A DNA stretch of 64,000 nucleotides from Sulfidibacter corallicola (GTDB taxonomy: Bacteria; Acidobacteriota; Holophagae; Acanthopleuribacterales; Acanthopleuribacteraceae), in the NCBI RefSeq assembly GCF_017498545.1, contig NZ_CP071793.1:5543001-5607000 (forward strand). Direction: 5' to 3'. The notes below the pieces were generated by a model that worked only from the letters and a program-made list of their open reading frames with translations, was not told the origin of the DNA and searched no databases. Within the stretch, counting starts at the first letter, position 1, and each line of letters opens with the position of its first letter. The position numbers and the translations under genes were made by a program. Positions 35,603 through 44,311 of this stretch are shown piece after piece.

Positions 35603-37200
35603 CGCAGATCCTCCAACAGAAGACTTTCCGGCTCCAGTTCGAACTCCGCGTGTGTTTTGGAAAGCGGCATGTCCGGGGAAACGAATCCCTCGATTTCCTG
35701 GGTGCGGCCCTGGTAACTGATGATGAGGCGGTAGCGTCCCTCGGGCAGGGAAAGCACCTGGGGCAGGGCGTCGTCACTGGTGGCGATGGATTCGCCCTGC
35801 TCGTTGGTGATCTGGACGATCGACCCCTTGGGGAAAGCCGAGACCAGGAGTTGCCCGTTGCGCACCGGTACGGGGTCGGGCACCACCGGTGGTTTGGGTC
35901 GGAACACCCAGCCCAGGACGGCCAGGATGCCCAAGATCACCACCCCGGCCACAATTTTGGGAACGGGGCTGGACGGCGCTTCGGGCGTCACCTCGGCGAC
36001 GGCTTCCCTTTCCTGGGTTTGTTTTTCGCGAACTTCGGTGCGGCGCGGTGGCTCCGCGACCTTGGGCGCGGGCAGTTCGGTATGGGCGGTGCGGTCTTCC
36101 AACTGCTTCAGGTCCGGACGGGTCTTGATGTCGTCCATCACCTGGGTATGGCGATTGACCCCGCCCAAATGACCCTGTATGGATTTGAGGGTGTCCATCA
36201 CGTCGGCGGCCGACTGGAAGCGGTTTTCCGGCTTCTTTTCCAGCATCTTCAGGATCACGGCGCGCAGGTCTCGATCGATCTCGCCGAAAAAGGCCTCCGG
36301 CGAGGGGGGCGGCTCGTTGATGTGCTGGTAGAGTACCGTCATCCACTGATCCGAATCGAAGGGCACACGGCCGGTGACCAGCTCGTAGAGTGTGATGCCC
36401 AGTGAATAGATATCCGAGCGGCCGTCGATTTCGCGCCCCATGGCCTGCTCCGGCGAAACGTAGCGGGCGGTGCCCATGAAGGTGCCGGCGGCAGTCTGGC
36501 GCGTCTGGTCGGCGGCCTTGGCGATTCCGAAATCCATGACGATGCCGCGACCGCGACGATCGACCAGAATGTTGTCGGGTTTGATGTCGCGGTGGACGAC
36601 GCCGCGCCCATGGGCGTAGTCCAAAGCCGCGCAGGCGTCGATCACGATGCTGATCGCCTCGCGCTGGGGCAGACGGCCGCGGCGAACCAGCGAGGCGGCC
36701 GTGTCGCCCTCCACGAAAGACATGGTGAAAAACACGAAGGGTTCGCGATGTCGCTCGCGGATCTTCAGCGGTGCCTGGAAGTCTTGCCAGGTGCCTCGTT
36801 TGTGGACCTCGTAGATGGTGACGATGTTCTGGTGCAGAAACTTGGCGGCGATGCGTGCTTCCTTGACGAAGCGATTGACCACGTCGGGGTCTTCGGTGAG
36901 GTCCACGTTCAGAATCTTGATGGCTTCCTTGCGATCCAAATCGACGTTGCGGACCAGGTACACCCAGGCGAAACCGCCCTTACCCAGCGGCTTCAGCACC
37001 TCGTACTTGTGTTCTTCCACATCCTCGTCCGCGGGGGTCTCATCTTCCGTGGCCAGCGGCGGCATTTTCTCGGTGCCCGGGTTTTGGCGGGTCACCTGCG
37101 TGACCTGGGTGCCGTCGTCCACCGGAGAACTCAGCGAAGCGCTGATTTGGGTTTCCTTGGTCTGGTCGTCCGTGTTGTGCTCGTCTGGGTGGTCAGCCAC
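35599..37200 (-). CDS. Transmembrane Ser/Thr protein kinase
   Basis: A 533-residue kinase. A disordered acidic N-terminus (1-64) precedes the Hanks-type domain (~65-330): GKGGFAWVYLV, AIKILN, HRDIKPDNIL, DFGIAKA, GTARYVSPEQAMG. One transmembrane helix lies near 425-445 (IVAGVVILGILAVLGWVF), followed by a short PEGA-like outer domain (LLVSAFPKGSIVQITNEQGE). The GTG start (37200) has GAGGAA upstream; the frame stays open to 37455 but that extension has poor coding character. It forms an operon with the TPR gene. Confidence 0.9.
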   Translation of the reverse strand: MADHPDEHNTDDQTKETQISASLSSPVDDGTQVTQVTRQNPGTEKMPPLATEDETPADEDVEEHKYEVLKPLGKGGFAWVYLVRNVDLDRKEAIKILNVDLTEDPDVVNRFVKEARIAAKFLHQNIVTIYEVHKRGTWQDFQAPLKIRERHREPFVFFTMSFVEGDTAASLVRRGRLPQREAISIVIDACAALDYAHGRGVVHRDIKPDNILVDRRGRGIVMDFGIAKAADQTRQTAAGTFMGTARYVSPEQAMGREIDGRSDIYSLGITLYELVTGRVPFDSDQWMTVLYQHINEPPPSPEAFFGEIDRDLRAVILKMLEKKPENRFQSAADVMDTLKSIQGHLGGVNRHTQVMDDIKTRPDLKQLEDRTAHTELPAPKVAEPPRRTEVREKQTQEREAVAEVTPEAPSSPVPKIVAGVVILGILAVLGWVFRPKPPVVPDPVPVRNGQLLVSAFPKGSIVQITNEQGESIATSDDALPQVLSLPEGRYRLIISYQGRTQEIEGFVSPDMPLSKTHAEFELEPESLLLEDLR

Positions 37201-37577
37201 GCGTTCCTCGCTTGTCCGGGAGTGAGATGAGACGGCCTCGCCACCTACCCTGTCGGAGATCCACATCTCCCCTGAAAACCCTTGGGTCCGTAGGGTACCG
37301 AGGTGGGGCGCGCAGCCCGGCCCGAAAGTCGGGCCATTCGAGCTGGTTCGAACCGTCTTCCCCGCGTTCGGCGCGCCGCAAACGGGCATCCTACGGAAAG
37401 CCGGCATGAGGTCCGCCACGCGCAGGCCGATGAACATGGGGTCGATGCCCCACATTGTAACATCGATTGATGTTTCGGTTCACATGGGTAAAGTGTGGAT
37501 TTCCAGCGGCCTTCCGGCGCTTCTGGCGGGATGGGCGCCGGTCCCGGTTTCGGCCTCGGTTTCGGTTCGCTTCCGGC
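37201..37577. other. Leader region of the kinase-TPR operon
   Basis: About 377 bp with no gene I trust. On the minus strand a TACAAT (37459-37454) sits ~255 bp before the kinase start, beside a palindrome ACATC-GATT-GATGT (37460-37473). A poor -35 makes the promoter call weak. Confidence 0.35.
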
Positions 37578-38639
37578 TCAGGCGTGATAGCCCCATTTCA
37601 GGTACTCTCCGAACAGCTCTTCCATTTTTCGGGACCAACCGCCATCGGTGGGGATTTGGTCGATCTGGCCGGTGTCGCCCTCGAGGGCGAAGATGAAGGT
37701 CATGGCGGGGGTCTGGTTCACGCGAAACGGGCGAATCTCGATGGTCAGAACGTCGTCGGCGAGGTTCAGGTCCTGACAGCGGTGCAGCCAACGCTCCCAG
37801 AAATCCTGTTGCGGCCGGGTCATGTGACAATTGCCCAGCCGGTTTTGGAACAAACGCCGCCGAAATGTCCAGATCCGTCCTGTTTCCAGGTCGTTGTAGA
37901 AGGGAATCCGCTTCGGATCCGGGGGGCCGAACCGCGTGTAGGTGCCTTCCAGAATCTCGGGGGGCCAGTGTTCTTCGGGGTAGATGTTGAGGTAGTGGAT
38001 GACCTTCTGGCGGTCACCGGCACTCAGGTACAGATTCACGAGGCGTGAGGCCATGCGTGGGCGCATTTGGGCCAGATGGTCGCTGCCGGTTCTGAAGAGC
38101 CTTGCCGCGACGAGGTCCATCAGTGGCGTGCGCCGCTCGAGAGATTGGAACAGCGACTCCAGCGACAGGCGTGAGGTCTCGATTTCGGTCCAGACGAAAT
38201 CGGCAGGTTCGGGCTGGGGCTCCGCCTGCAACAGGCGCAACAGCCAGGGATAGCTGCCGAGCAGCATGTCGTCAACGCCCAGCGGCGCGATCTGGGTGCG
38301 CACCAGGTTCATGTCGCTTCGATTCGGAACGCGGTGGATCAGGGCGAACAGCGTTTCGCGCAGGCGTACGTCGCCGCGATGGGCCAGGATCGCGACCACG
38401 ACGGCCAGTACTCGCGTGTTGGGGGATGTGGCGTAGTGGTCGCACAGCAGTTGGAGCTCGGAATCCATCAAGGTTTTGGCGAACGGTCCGATTTCGAACG
38501 GCTTCATCTGGGCCAGCCTCTTGAACAACGCCGTCAAGCCCAGCGGCGCTTTTTCCGCGCCCGTGGGAAAGTCCGCCCCGATGCCGGCGAGTGCGTCCCG
38601 CATGCGTTGTGGGGCGAAGGGAAACAGTGGCGCGGACAT
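37578..38639 (-). CDS. Unknown third component of a ZorAB-like operon
   Basis: A 353-residue soluble protein I do not recognise. It is third in an operon after the ZorA- and ZorB-like genes (51 nt after zorB), with GAGAGG before its ATG. It is helical, especially ~50-250 (LAVVVAILAHRGDVRLRETLFALIH), like an alpha-solenoid, with a more beta-like C-terminus (LTIEIRPFRVNQTPAMTFIFAL). In type I Zorya the gene in this position, zorC, encodes an EH-signature protein; I see only a weak hint (RRRLFQNRL then DFWERWL near residue 268) and no nuclease, helicase or HNH motif. It could be a divergent ZorC or a new effector or sensor. Confidence 0.7.
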   Translation of the reverse strand: MSAPLFPFAPQRMRDALAGIGADFPTGAEKAPLGLTALFKRLAQMKPFEIGPFAKTLMDSELQLLCDHYATSPNTRVLAVVVAILAHRGDVRLRETLFALIHRVPNRSDMNLVRTQIAPLGVDDMLLGSYPWLLRLLQAEPQPEPADFVWTEIETSRLSLESLFQSLERRTPLMDLVAARLFRTGSDHLAQMRPRMASRLVNLYLSAGDRQKVIHYLNIYPEEHWPPEILEGTYTRFGPPDPKRIPFYNDLETGRIWTFRRRLFQNRLGNCHMTRPQQDFWERWLHRCQDLNLADDVLTIEIRPFRVNQTPAMTFIFALEGDTGQIDQIPTDGGWSRKMEELFGEYLKWGYHA

Positions 38640-38689
38640 GGTGAAACCTCTCCATCCCGAAGCGCGCGCGAACCCGAGGTCGGATTGCG

Positions 38690-39397
38690 TCAGCGCTGGG
38701 TTTCTTCGTTCAAATCGCGGTAGATCTGGCGAAACAGTTCCGCCTCCTTGAGGCGGCAGCGAATCTCGATGCGGCGCGAACGCACCGCGTCTTCCTTGCC
38801 CGATTCGTCGTGGATCAGATGGGCGTAGGAACGGCCGCTGGCCACGACCATTTCCTGCAGTCGCTTCTCCTGATCGCCGGCGTGGATCAGAAACTCCTGC
38901 ATCACCGCCAGCGCGCGCCGTTGCGACAGCTCCAGGTTGTAGAGGTAGGTGCCGTGGGAGTTGGTGTGACCTTCGATCTCGATTTGCTTGATGAAAGGAT
39001 GGAAACGATCCGAGAGAACCACTTCGATGTAGGCTCGGAAGATATTGGCGAGCTGCCGCTTGCCCTGATCGCTCAGCTCCGCCTGGCCCTCACCGAACAG
39101 AATGCCCGACCCGATCTGCAGAACGCCCGTTTGGGGATCGATCCGTACCTGTTCCGTCAAGAGCGCCCTTTCCAATTCCATGGTCAGGTCCATTTGAACC
39201 GTGTGGAAGGAACTCAGGCGTTTGCGTTGCACGTCGATCCGCCGTTCCTTTTCTCTCACGAACTGCCCGTACTGAAACAGCATGACGATGACCAACAAAA
39301 TGAAGACGAAGAGTACGCCGGCCATCAAATCACTGTAGGCCGCCCAAAAGTTGGGTTGATCCTCTTCGCCGAGGGCTTCGGTTCGTCGCCGGATCAT
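38690..39397 (-). CDS. zorB: ZorB-like MotB/OmpA stator protein
   Basis: A 235-residue protein, close to the ~240 expected for ZorB. After a short cytoplasmic N-terminus comes one transmembrane helix beginning FWAAYSDLMAGVLFVF; its Asp (SDLMAG) is where MotB/ZorB carry the ion-binding residue. A helical linker (~45-90) leads to an OmpA-like peptidoglycan-binding domain (IEIEGHTNSHGTYLYNLELS, RSRRIEIR). It should form the dimeric plug and anchor of a 5:2 ion-driven motor with the ZorA-like protein. Its ATG overlaps the zorA stop (ATGA at 39394-39397). Confidence 0.85.
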   Translation of the reverse strand: MIRRRTEALGEEDQPNFWAAYSDLMAGVLFVFILLVIVMLFQYGQFVREKERRIDVQRKRLSSFHTVQMDLTMELERALLTEQVRIDPQTGVLQIGSGILFGEGQAELSDQGKRQLANIFRAYIEVVLSDRFHPFIKQIEIEGHTNSHGTYLYNLELSQRRALAVMQEFLIHAGDQEKRLQEMVVASGRSYAHLIHDESGKEDAVRSRRIEIRCRLKEAELFRQIYRDLNEETQR

Positions 39398-40803
39398 TTG
39401 CGTTTACCCAGCCACGAACTCTTGGGGGCGTCCGACCCGGCCGCCGCCGGCTGCTCGTCGGTTTTCTTCAGCAGGGCCAGGGCTTCCAGCGAGCCGTTCA
39501 TGTCTTTCAGGCCGGCTTGGAAATGCGTCATGCTCTGGGCGAGGATCCCGTCCATTTCCTCGTGAACCTGGAGCAGCGATTGCCGCAGGCGTTCGTGGAA
39601 TTGTTGGATCCCGTCCTTCAAATTGTCCTGCAGGGTTTTCAACTGGTCGCCGTAGTCGTCCCAGTGTTTTTCCAGGCGATTCATGTGGTGCAGCATCATT
39701 TGCTGGTTCTTGAGCAGCTCGTTGCTGGCGGATTGGCTGGACGTGATGAGCTTCCGCAGGGTGACCGCGGCCTCGTTCATCGCCTTGATCGTCGCTTCCT
39801 GGGTCTGGTGTACCCGCGCCACGTTGGCGATCGCCTCTTGGGTGCCCGTCGCCATGCGGACCTGATCCTGAACCCCGACCTGTTGTTGGTCTACCAGTGT
39901 TTGGCGTTCCTTCATCAAGCGGTCGAAGACCCCGGCCATGTCCTTGCTCAATTGCGTCACTTGCTGGTAGCTGCCGCCGATGTGGGAGAGCTCCCGTTGA
40001 ATCGCTTCCAGCGTGGGACCCAGCCGTTGGTCGGGGTCGCCGGATTGGGACAGGAGTGCCGGCAATTGCGCGAGACCCACCTGCTCGAACGCGCTCACGA
40101 AGGCGCGTTGGACCCGCGACTCCAGGTCTTCGCCCGCCTCGGCCTCCTGGGCCTGATAGGCGAGCATCTGGGCGTTCAGCTCTTCGGGGAGAAACAGAAA
40201 GGGTTTGACGTGCAGGGTTTGATAGAGCGCGTAAAAGGCCGACTCGAAGTGGCCCATCAGCGACTTTTGCGCCCAGGTCCACCACAGCGAACCGGCGATT
40301 CCGGTAATCGAGGTCAGGAAGGCGATGCTCATGCCGCCGAGCAGGGTTTTCACCCCTTCGGTCAATTGCTCGGCATCGCTGGGGTCGAGCCCCGAAATAC
40401 CCAGGGCCAGGCCCAGGAACGTGAACAGAATCCCGGCCCCGGTCAACAGGCTCGCCATGGCCTGGGTCCGCTCGTACGAGGGGTGGATGCGAAAGTAACG
40501 CTTGCCGTCGCACATGTAGTCGAGGTCGATCATCCAACCGTAGGAATCGAAGGCCCGAACCGGTTCGCGCGTACAGGTCCGCAACAGGCTCTGGGCGATA
40601 TCGCGGGTGACGGCATCCTCGTCCTGGGTCAATCGGTTGGCCACCGCCACGATGGATTTGCCGTCTTGACAACCCCGCAAACTCTGGTCCAGGGTTTCGA
40701 TCCGTTGGATCGTGTGGCGGTACGGGCGGAAGAGCCTGATACTTTGAAGTGCACAAAAGAGCGTAATTCCGATGCTGAGCAGGATCGAAAAGAGCAACAG
40801 CAT
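39394..40803 (-). CDS. zorA: ZorA-like MotA/ExbB-family motor protein with long tail
   Basis: A 469-residue membrane protein. TM1 is at the extreme N-terminus (LLLFSILLSIGITLFC); TM2 (~118-140, GILFTFLGLALGISG) and TM3 (~155-178, GMSIAFLTSITGIAGSLW) form the MotA/TolQ/ExbB proton-channel core. Residues ~200-450 are a long, mostly helical tail rich in Gln, Glu and Met, the feature that distinguishes ZorA from TolQ or ExbB. AGGAG lies 10 nt before the ATG and a good promoter ~170 bp upstream. It is first gene of the zorA-zorB-unknown operon. A GldL-like or other 5:2 motor is the alternative. Confidence 0.83.
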   Translation of the reverse strand: MLLLFSILLSIGITLFCALQSIRLFRPYRHTIQRIETLDQSLRGCQDGKSIVAVANRLTQDEDAVTRDIAQSLLRTCTREPVRAFDSYGWMIDLDYMCDGKRYFRIHPSYERTQAMASLLTGAGILFTFLGLALGISGLDPSDAEQLTEGVKTLLGGMSIAFLTSITGIAGSLWWTWAQKSLMGHFESAFYALYQTLHVKPFLFLPEELNAQMLAYQAQEAEAGEDLESRVQRAFVSAFEQVGLAQLPALLSQSGDPDQRLGPTLEAIQRELSHIGGSYQQVTQLSKDMAGVFDRLMKERQTLVDQQQVGVQDQVRMATGTQEAIANVARVHQTQEATIKAMNEAAVTLRKLITSSQSASNELLKNQQMMLHHMNRLEKHWDDYGDQLKTLQDNLKDGIQQFHERLRQSLLQVHEEMDGILAQSMTHFQAGLKDMNGSLEALALLKKTDEQPAAAGSDAPKSSWLGKRK

Positions 40804-40973
40804 GCGTTGGGTACTCCTGCAGTGGAAGGTAGTGAAAAGGGCAGAGCTTGTCGGTTAGGATCCAACTCTTGATTCGGCAGTTTGACCGAGCTTCTTGAGG
40901 TACCGGCGCATGGCCTGCGTGCTTTGGGTCAGGAAAACGGACGGGCCCGTTTTCGGGTGGATCGACCGTCATC

Positions 40974-41002
40974 ATCATGGAGAAATGGACGGCAAGCGTC
41001 AA
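40974..41002 (-). promoter_or_regulatory. Sigma70-type promoter for the ZorAB-like operon
   Basis: Minus strand TTGACG (41002-40997; 5 of 6) and CATGAT (40979-40974; 4 of 6) with 17-nt spacing. An AT-rich stretch directly upstream (41003-41032) could act as an UP element. The resulting leader to zorA is ~160 nt. Confidence 0.5.
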
Positions 41003-41092
41003 CCTTACGCGAAATATTGAATTTAAAAATGTTATCCCGGTTACCAGCGGGCGGGAACGATCTGGTTTCGCGGGTTTGGCCGGCTTCTCGGC

Positions 41093-43048
41093 TCAAGCGA
41101 GCGTGCCCTCGTCGAAGGCCCGTTCCAATTCGGCCAGTTCGGCCGCGAAGGAGCCGGAAAGGATCGGGTAGCGCGCCCAGGTTTTGGGGTCGAGATTGCT
41201 GTCGTCCAGGTGAAATGCCGGGGCGTAGCGTTCCCGCTTCCATTGGGTCGTGGCGAACATCCGGCAGAACTTGGCGGTCCAGTGCAGCAAGGTTCTGGCG
41301 GGGTACCCGTCGAACCTTTGGCGGAGGTCGGCGAACGCCTGGGCAGGCGGTCTCCGCCGCCCGATGAGCGCATCTTCCAGGGCGTCCAGAACCTCGTAGG
41401 GCATCAGGTCTTTTTCGTCTTGCTGCACCTGATCCGGTGGGCGCAATTCCGCGGTCGGTTCCTGTTCGTTCACTCGCGACAGAATCGGGAGTGGGGGAAT
41501 GGTGGCCAGGCCTTCGCGTTCCATGTGACGCAGCCAGGTGCGGAGAAACGTCTTCTCAACGCCGGCGATCGGTGCCAGGCCGCCGCAGGTATCACCGTCC
41601 ATGGTGGCGTACCCGACCGCCACTTCCGAGCGGTTGCTGGTGGAGAGCAACAGGCTGCCCGACAGGTTGGCCAACATCCAGACACTGGGTCCGCGTACGC
41701 GCGCCTGGATGTTTTGCAGGGCGATGTCGTCCCGGGACCAGGTCAGCTCCCGGTCGATCGCCTGGCTGATGACCTGGGTATAACCGGCCACCAGGGGATC
41801 CACGTCCAGCTCCAGGTGAACGGCGCCCACCGCTTCGGCCAGTCCCGAGGCGGCGAGCCGTGTCACGCTCCCCGAATTGCGGGTGGCCTGATAGACGGTT
41901 GTCAGTAACTGGTGCGCCAGGGTACCCGCGTCGTCGACATCGAGCTCGAGTCCCGAAAAGTAACTCAATTTTTCCTTGCGATCCTCGAGGGACAGCTCGT
42001 TCAGAACGCGATTCGCCATCACCCACACCAGGACCGCAACGGTACTGCTGTCGACGCCGCCCGAGAGCGAAAGCGTAAATCCCCGCGATCTGCTCTTGCG
42101 CATGTAGTCGAACAGCGCCAGCGAAGCCGCCTTGGCAAATTCTTCTTCGCGAGAAGGATAAATTCGTTCCGTGTGAACGGGGAGCGGCGGGGTCGGTCGC
42201 GTCTCGCGCGGGGCCGGCAGGGTGACTTCGACCTCGGATTCGCTGGGGTTGTAGCGAAAGTCGTGGGCCATGACCAGGCAATCGTCCAAATACAGGCGCT
42301 TGCTGCGGTTGACGATGGCGCCGCCGTCCGCGACGAGCAGCTCGCCGTCGTAGATGGCGCGACCCGATTCGCAGCCGACCAGGTTGGCGTAACCGTAGCC
42401 GACCCCGAACCGGGAGGAGCTATCCGCGACGATGCGCTCGCGAATGTCGGCTTTACCCATGCTGAAATGGCTGGCGCTGGCGTTGAAAATGAAATGAGTG
42501 CCCTGCAGGAGACGACAAGGGCGGGCATCCGGATCGACCCAGGCGTCTTCGCATATCTCCATCGCGAATTGGAAGGAGCCGCGGCGAAAGCGCAGGCTTC
42601 CGACCGGGACCGGCCGGCCGTCCAGGTCTACCTCGCCTCGGGTTCCGGGCGGCCAAGGCTGAAACCAGCGGGGTTCGTAGTGAATGCCTTCCCGGGCCAG
42701 GTGACTTTTCAGGACGAATCCCCGAATCTGTCCCTGGTTCATGACGGCCACCGCGTTGTAAAGCCGGCCCTCGACCCACAGGGGCAGCCCGGCGAGGATC
42801 ACTTCGTTCTCGACTTCCGCCGCCAGCGTTTGCGCTGCCGCCAGGGCTCTCGCCGCCGTGTCCGGATGGAGAAACGCGTCTTCGCAACCATAACCGGACA
42901 GGGCCAGCTCGGGAAAGCAGAGGATTTCGGCGCCCAGATCCCGGGCCATGCAAAACGCCTTGCGGATGCGGCTCAGGTTACCGTGCCAGTCCATCGGGAT
43001 CTGATTGAGGCCGGCGAGGGCGATGCGAATGGCGTGGTGATGGAGCAT
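41093..43048 (-). CDS. nadE: Glutamine-dependent NAD+ synthetase
   Basis: A 651-residue two-domain enzyme making NAD+ from nicotinate adenine dinucleotide, with Gln as ammonia source. The N-terminal nitrilase-type glutaminase shows FPELALSGYGCED (Glu), a central Lys (LKSHLA) and MEICEDAW (nucleophilic Cys). The synthetase domain has the PP-loop SLSGGVDSSTVAV and later GRRRPPAQAF and RMFATTQWKRE motifs. Length is typical of bacterial two-domain NadE. ATG 43048 follows AGGAGG closely; the frame's upstream extension to 43150 is not used. Confidence 0.95.
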   Translation of the reverse strand: MLHHHAIRIALAGLNQIPMDWHGNLSRIRKAFCMARDLGAEILCFPELALSGYGCEDAFLHPDTAARALAAAQTLAAEVENEVILAGLPLWVEGRLYNAVAVMNQGQIRGFVLKSHLAREGIHYEPRWFQPWPPGTRGEVDLDGRPVPVGSLRFRRGSFQFAMEICEDAWVDPDARPCRLLQGTHFIFNASASHFSMGKADIRERIVADSSSRFGVGYGYANLVGCESGRAIYDGELLVADGGAIVNRSKRLYLDDCLVMAHDFRYNPSESEVEVTLPAPRETRPTPPLPVHTERIYPSREEEFAKAASLALFDYMRKSRSRGFTLSLSGGVDSSTVAVLVWVMANRVLNELSLEDRKEKLSYFSGLELDVDDAGTLAHQLLTTVYQATRNSGSVTRLAASGLAEAVGAVHLELDVDPLVAGYTQVISQAIDRELTWSRDDIALQNIQARVRGPSVWMLANLSGSLLLSTSNRSEVAVGYATMDGDTCGGLAPIAGVEKTFLRTWLRHMEREGLATIPPLPILSRVNEQEPTAELRPPDQVQQDEKDLMPYEVLDALEDALIGRRRPPAQAFADLRQRFDGYPARTLLHWTAKFCRMFATTQWKRERYAPAFHLDDSNLDPKTWARYPILSGSFAAELAELERAFDEGTLA

Positions 43049-43177
43049 GAGACCACCTCCTGGCGGAAACGAAATGAATCGTGAACAAGCATAGCATCTT
43101 AGTGTTATTTTTACACTAAAAAGTTGAGCCGGTGGCCGCTGTGGCACCAAACCCTTCTGCCCTCGACGTGGTCCCGG

Positions 43178-44311
43178 CTATTTGGAGAATTGGTTCATGA
43201 TGCGATCGATGGCCCGAAAGTGGGTCAGGACGTTGCGTTCGCTCACATCGATGAAGCCCTTGTTGGGAATGTTGCCCATCAAGGTTTTCTGGCGGGCCTC
43301 CTGGGATTCCTCGCCGTAGAACACGATTGCGAATCGGCCCTGGACCGTCGCGCAGAACTTGCGCATGAACGAAGCGTGATCGGGCTTTTTGGGGTCGAGA
43401 TAAATCATCAACAGCACCGGACTCGTGGCGAGCGCCGTGCGGATATTGGCGATGTTCGCGTCGGAGGTCAACACCTCGTACTTGCGGCATAGGCACCCAT
43501 ACCAAAAATCCAAATCTTCCTGTTTGTTGCCGATTACCAGGATGGAATTGGGATTTTTATCGCGGGGGCGGACCAGAATCGACTTGGCCGTGGCGATGGC
43601 GCCGGCTCGTTCCGCCTCCATCTGCGCCGTCGACTGGCGGAACACCCACTGGTTCAGTTCTTCCTGGGCTTCGTTGCTCAGGTTCTTGATGCGCACGCCC
43701 ACCTGGTACACCATGGGATAGGTGGTTTCCGTGACGGTACCGATATGGCGGATCTCGGCGTCGAAGCTGAGCTTCAGATCCTCGCCCAGTTTGGCCTCCG
43801 CCTGAATGAGCCCGCCCTTTCGGAAGACATCTCCCGAGTTGCGGGAATCCTCTCGAAACGAAAAGCCCATTCCCTTCGGAGAGACGTTGAGGATGGTGCC
43901 CTCGTAGATGTTCAGGTCCGGCGTATTGAAAATCAGTTTGGAGCCCGGCGGGATTTTTTTGGTGCGCTTCACGCTGCGTTTCTCGTCCACGTAGATGTAC
44001 TCGGGTCGGGTGAACTTGAGACCGCGCATGTTCTTGACGGTGGTCAGGCCCACGAGCCGAAAGTGTCCCTTGAGTAGGGTGCTGCGGAAGGGAAAATAGA
44101 GGACCAGCTCCTGGTGTCTCAGTTGGCGCACGTCGTCCAGATGGCTGAGGTTGTTGTCGAGAATGAGATGGCCGCCGTCCATGTCGAGGAAATGGGCCGA
44201 AAAGCTCATGAGATTCGATACGACCCGCGCCGGGATACGGCGCTTACAAGCCACGCGCAAGACCTGATCCAGAGCCTGACCTTCGATTCGTTTGGATTTC
44301 TTTTTGAACAT
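43178..44311 (-). CDS. PilZ-domain protein with receiver-like C-terminus
   Basis: A 377-residue protein. Residues ~1-105 resemble the YcgR-type N-domain. A PilZ c-di-GMP-binding domain occupies ~108-225: a basic KRSVKR patch, then ILNVSPKGMGFSF (the [D/N]xSxxG half of the motif), then YQVGVRIKNLS. Residues ~255-377 look like a response-regulator receiver fold (SILVIGNKQEDLDFWYG, LLMIYLDPKKPDH, AIVFYGEESQEA), but the usual acidic pocket is not clear, so phosphorylation is doubtful. It is monocistronic and a likely effector for the window's c-di-GMP signalling. Confidence 0.75.
   Translation of the reverse strand: MFKKKSKRIEGQALDQVLRVACKRRIPARVVSNLMSFSAHFLDMDGGHLILDNNLSHLDDVRQLRHQELVLYFPFRSTLLKGHFRLVGLTTVKNMRGLKFTRPEYIYVDEKRSVKRTKKIPPGSKLIFNTPDLNIYEGTILNVSPKGMGFSFREDSRNSGDVFRKGGLIQAEAKLGEDLKLSFDAEIRHIGTVTETTYPMVYQVGVRIKNLSNEAQEELNQWVFRQSTAQMEAERAGAIATAKSILVRPRDKNPNSILVIGNKQEDLDFWYGCLCRKYEVLTSDANIANIRTALATSPVLLMIYLDPKKPDHASFMRKFCATVQGRFAIVFYGEESQEARQKTLMGNIPNKGFIDVSERNVLTHFRAIDRIMNQFSK

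Noticed and set aside
37578..38639. Calling the third operon gene zorC outright
   Set aside because: The EH-signature pattern is not convincingly present; only position and a weak RRRLF/DFWERW resemblance support it.
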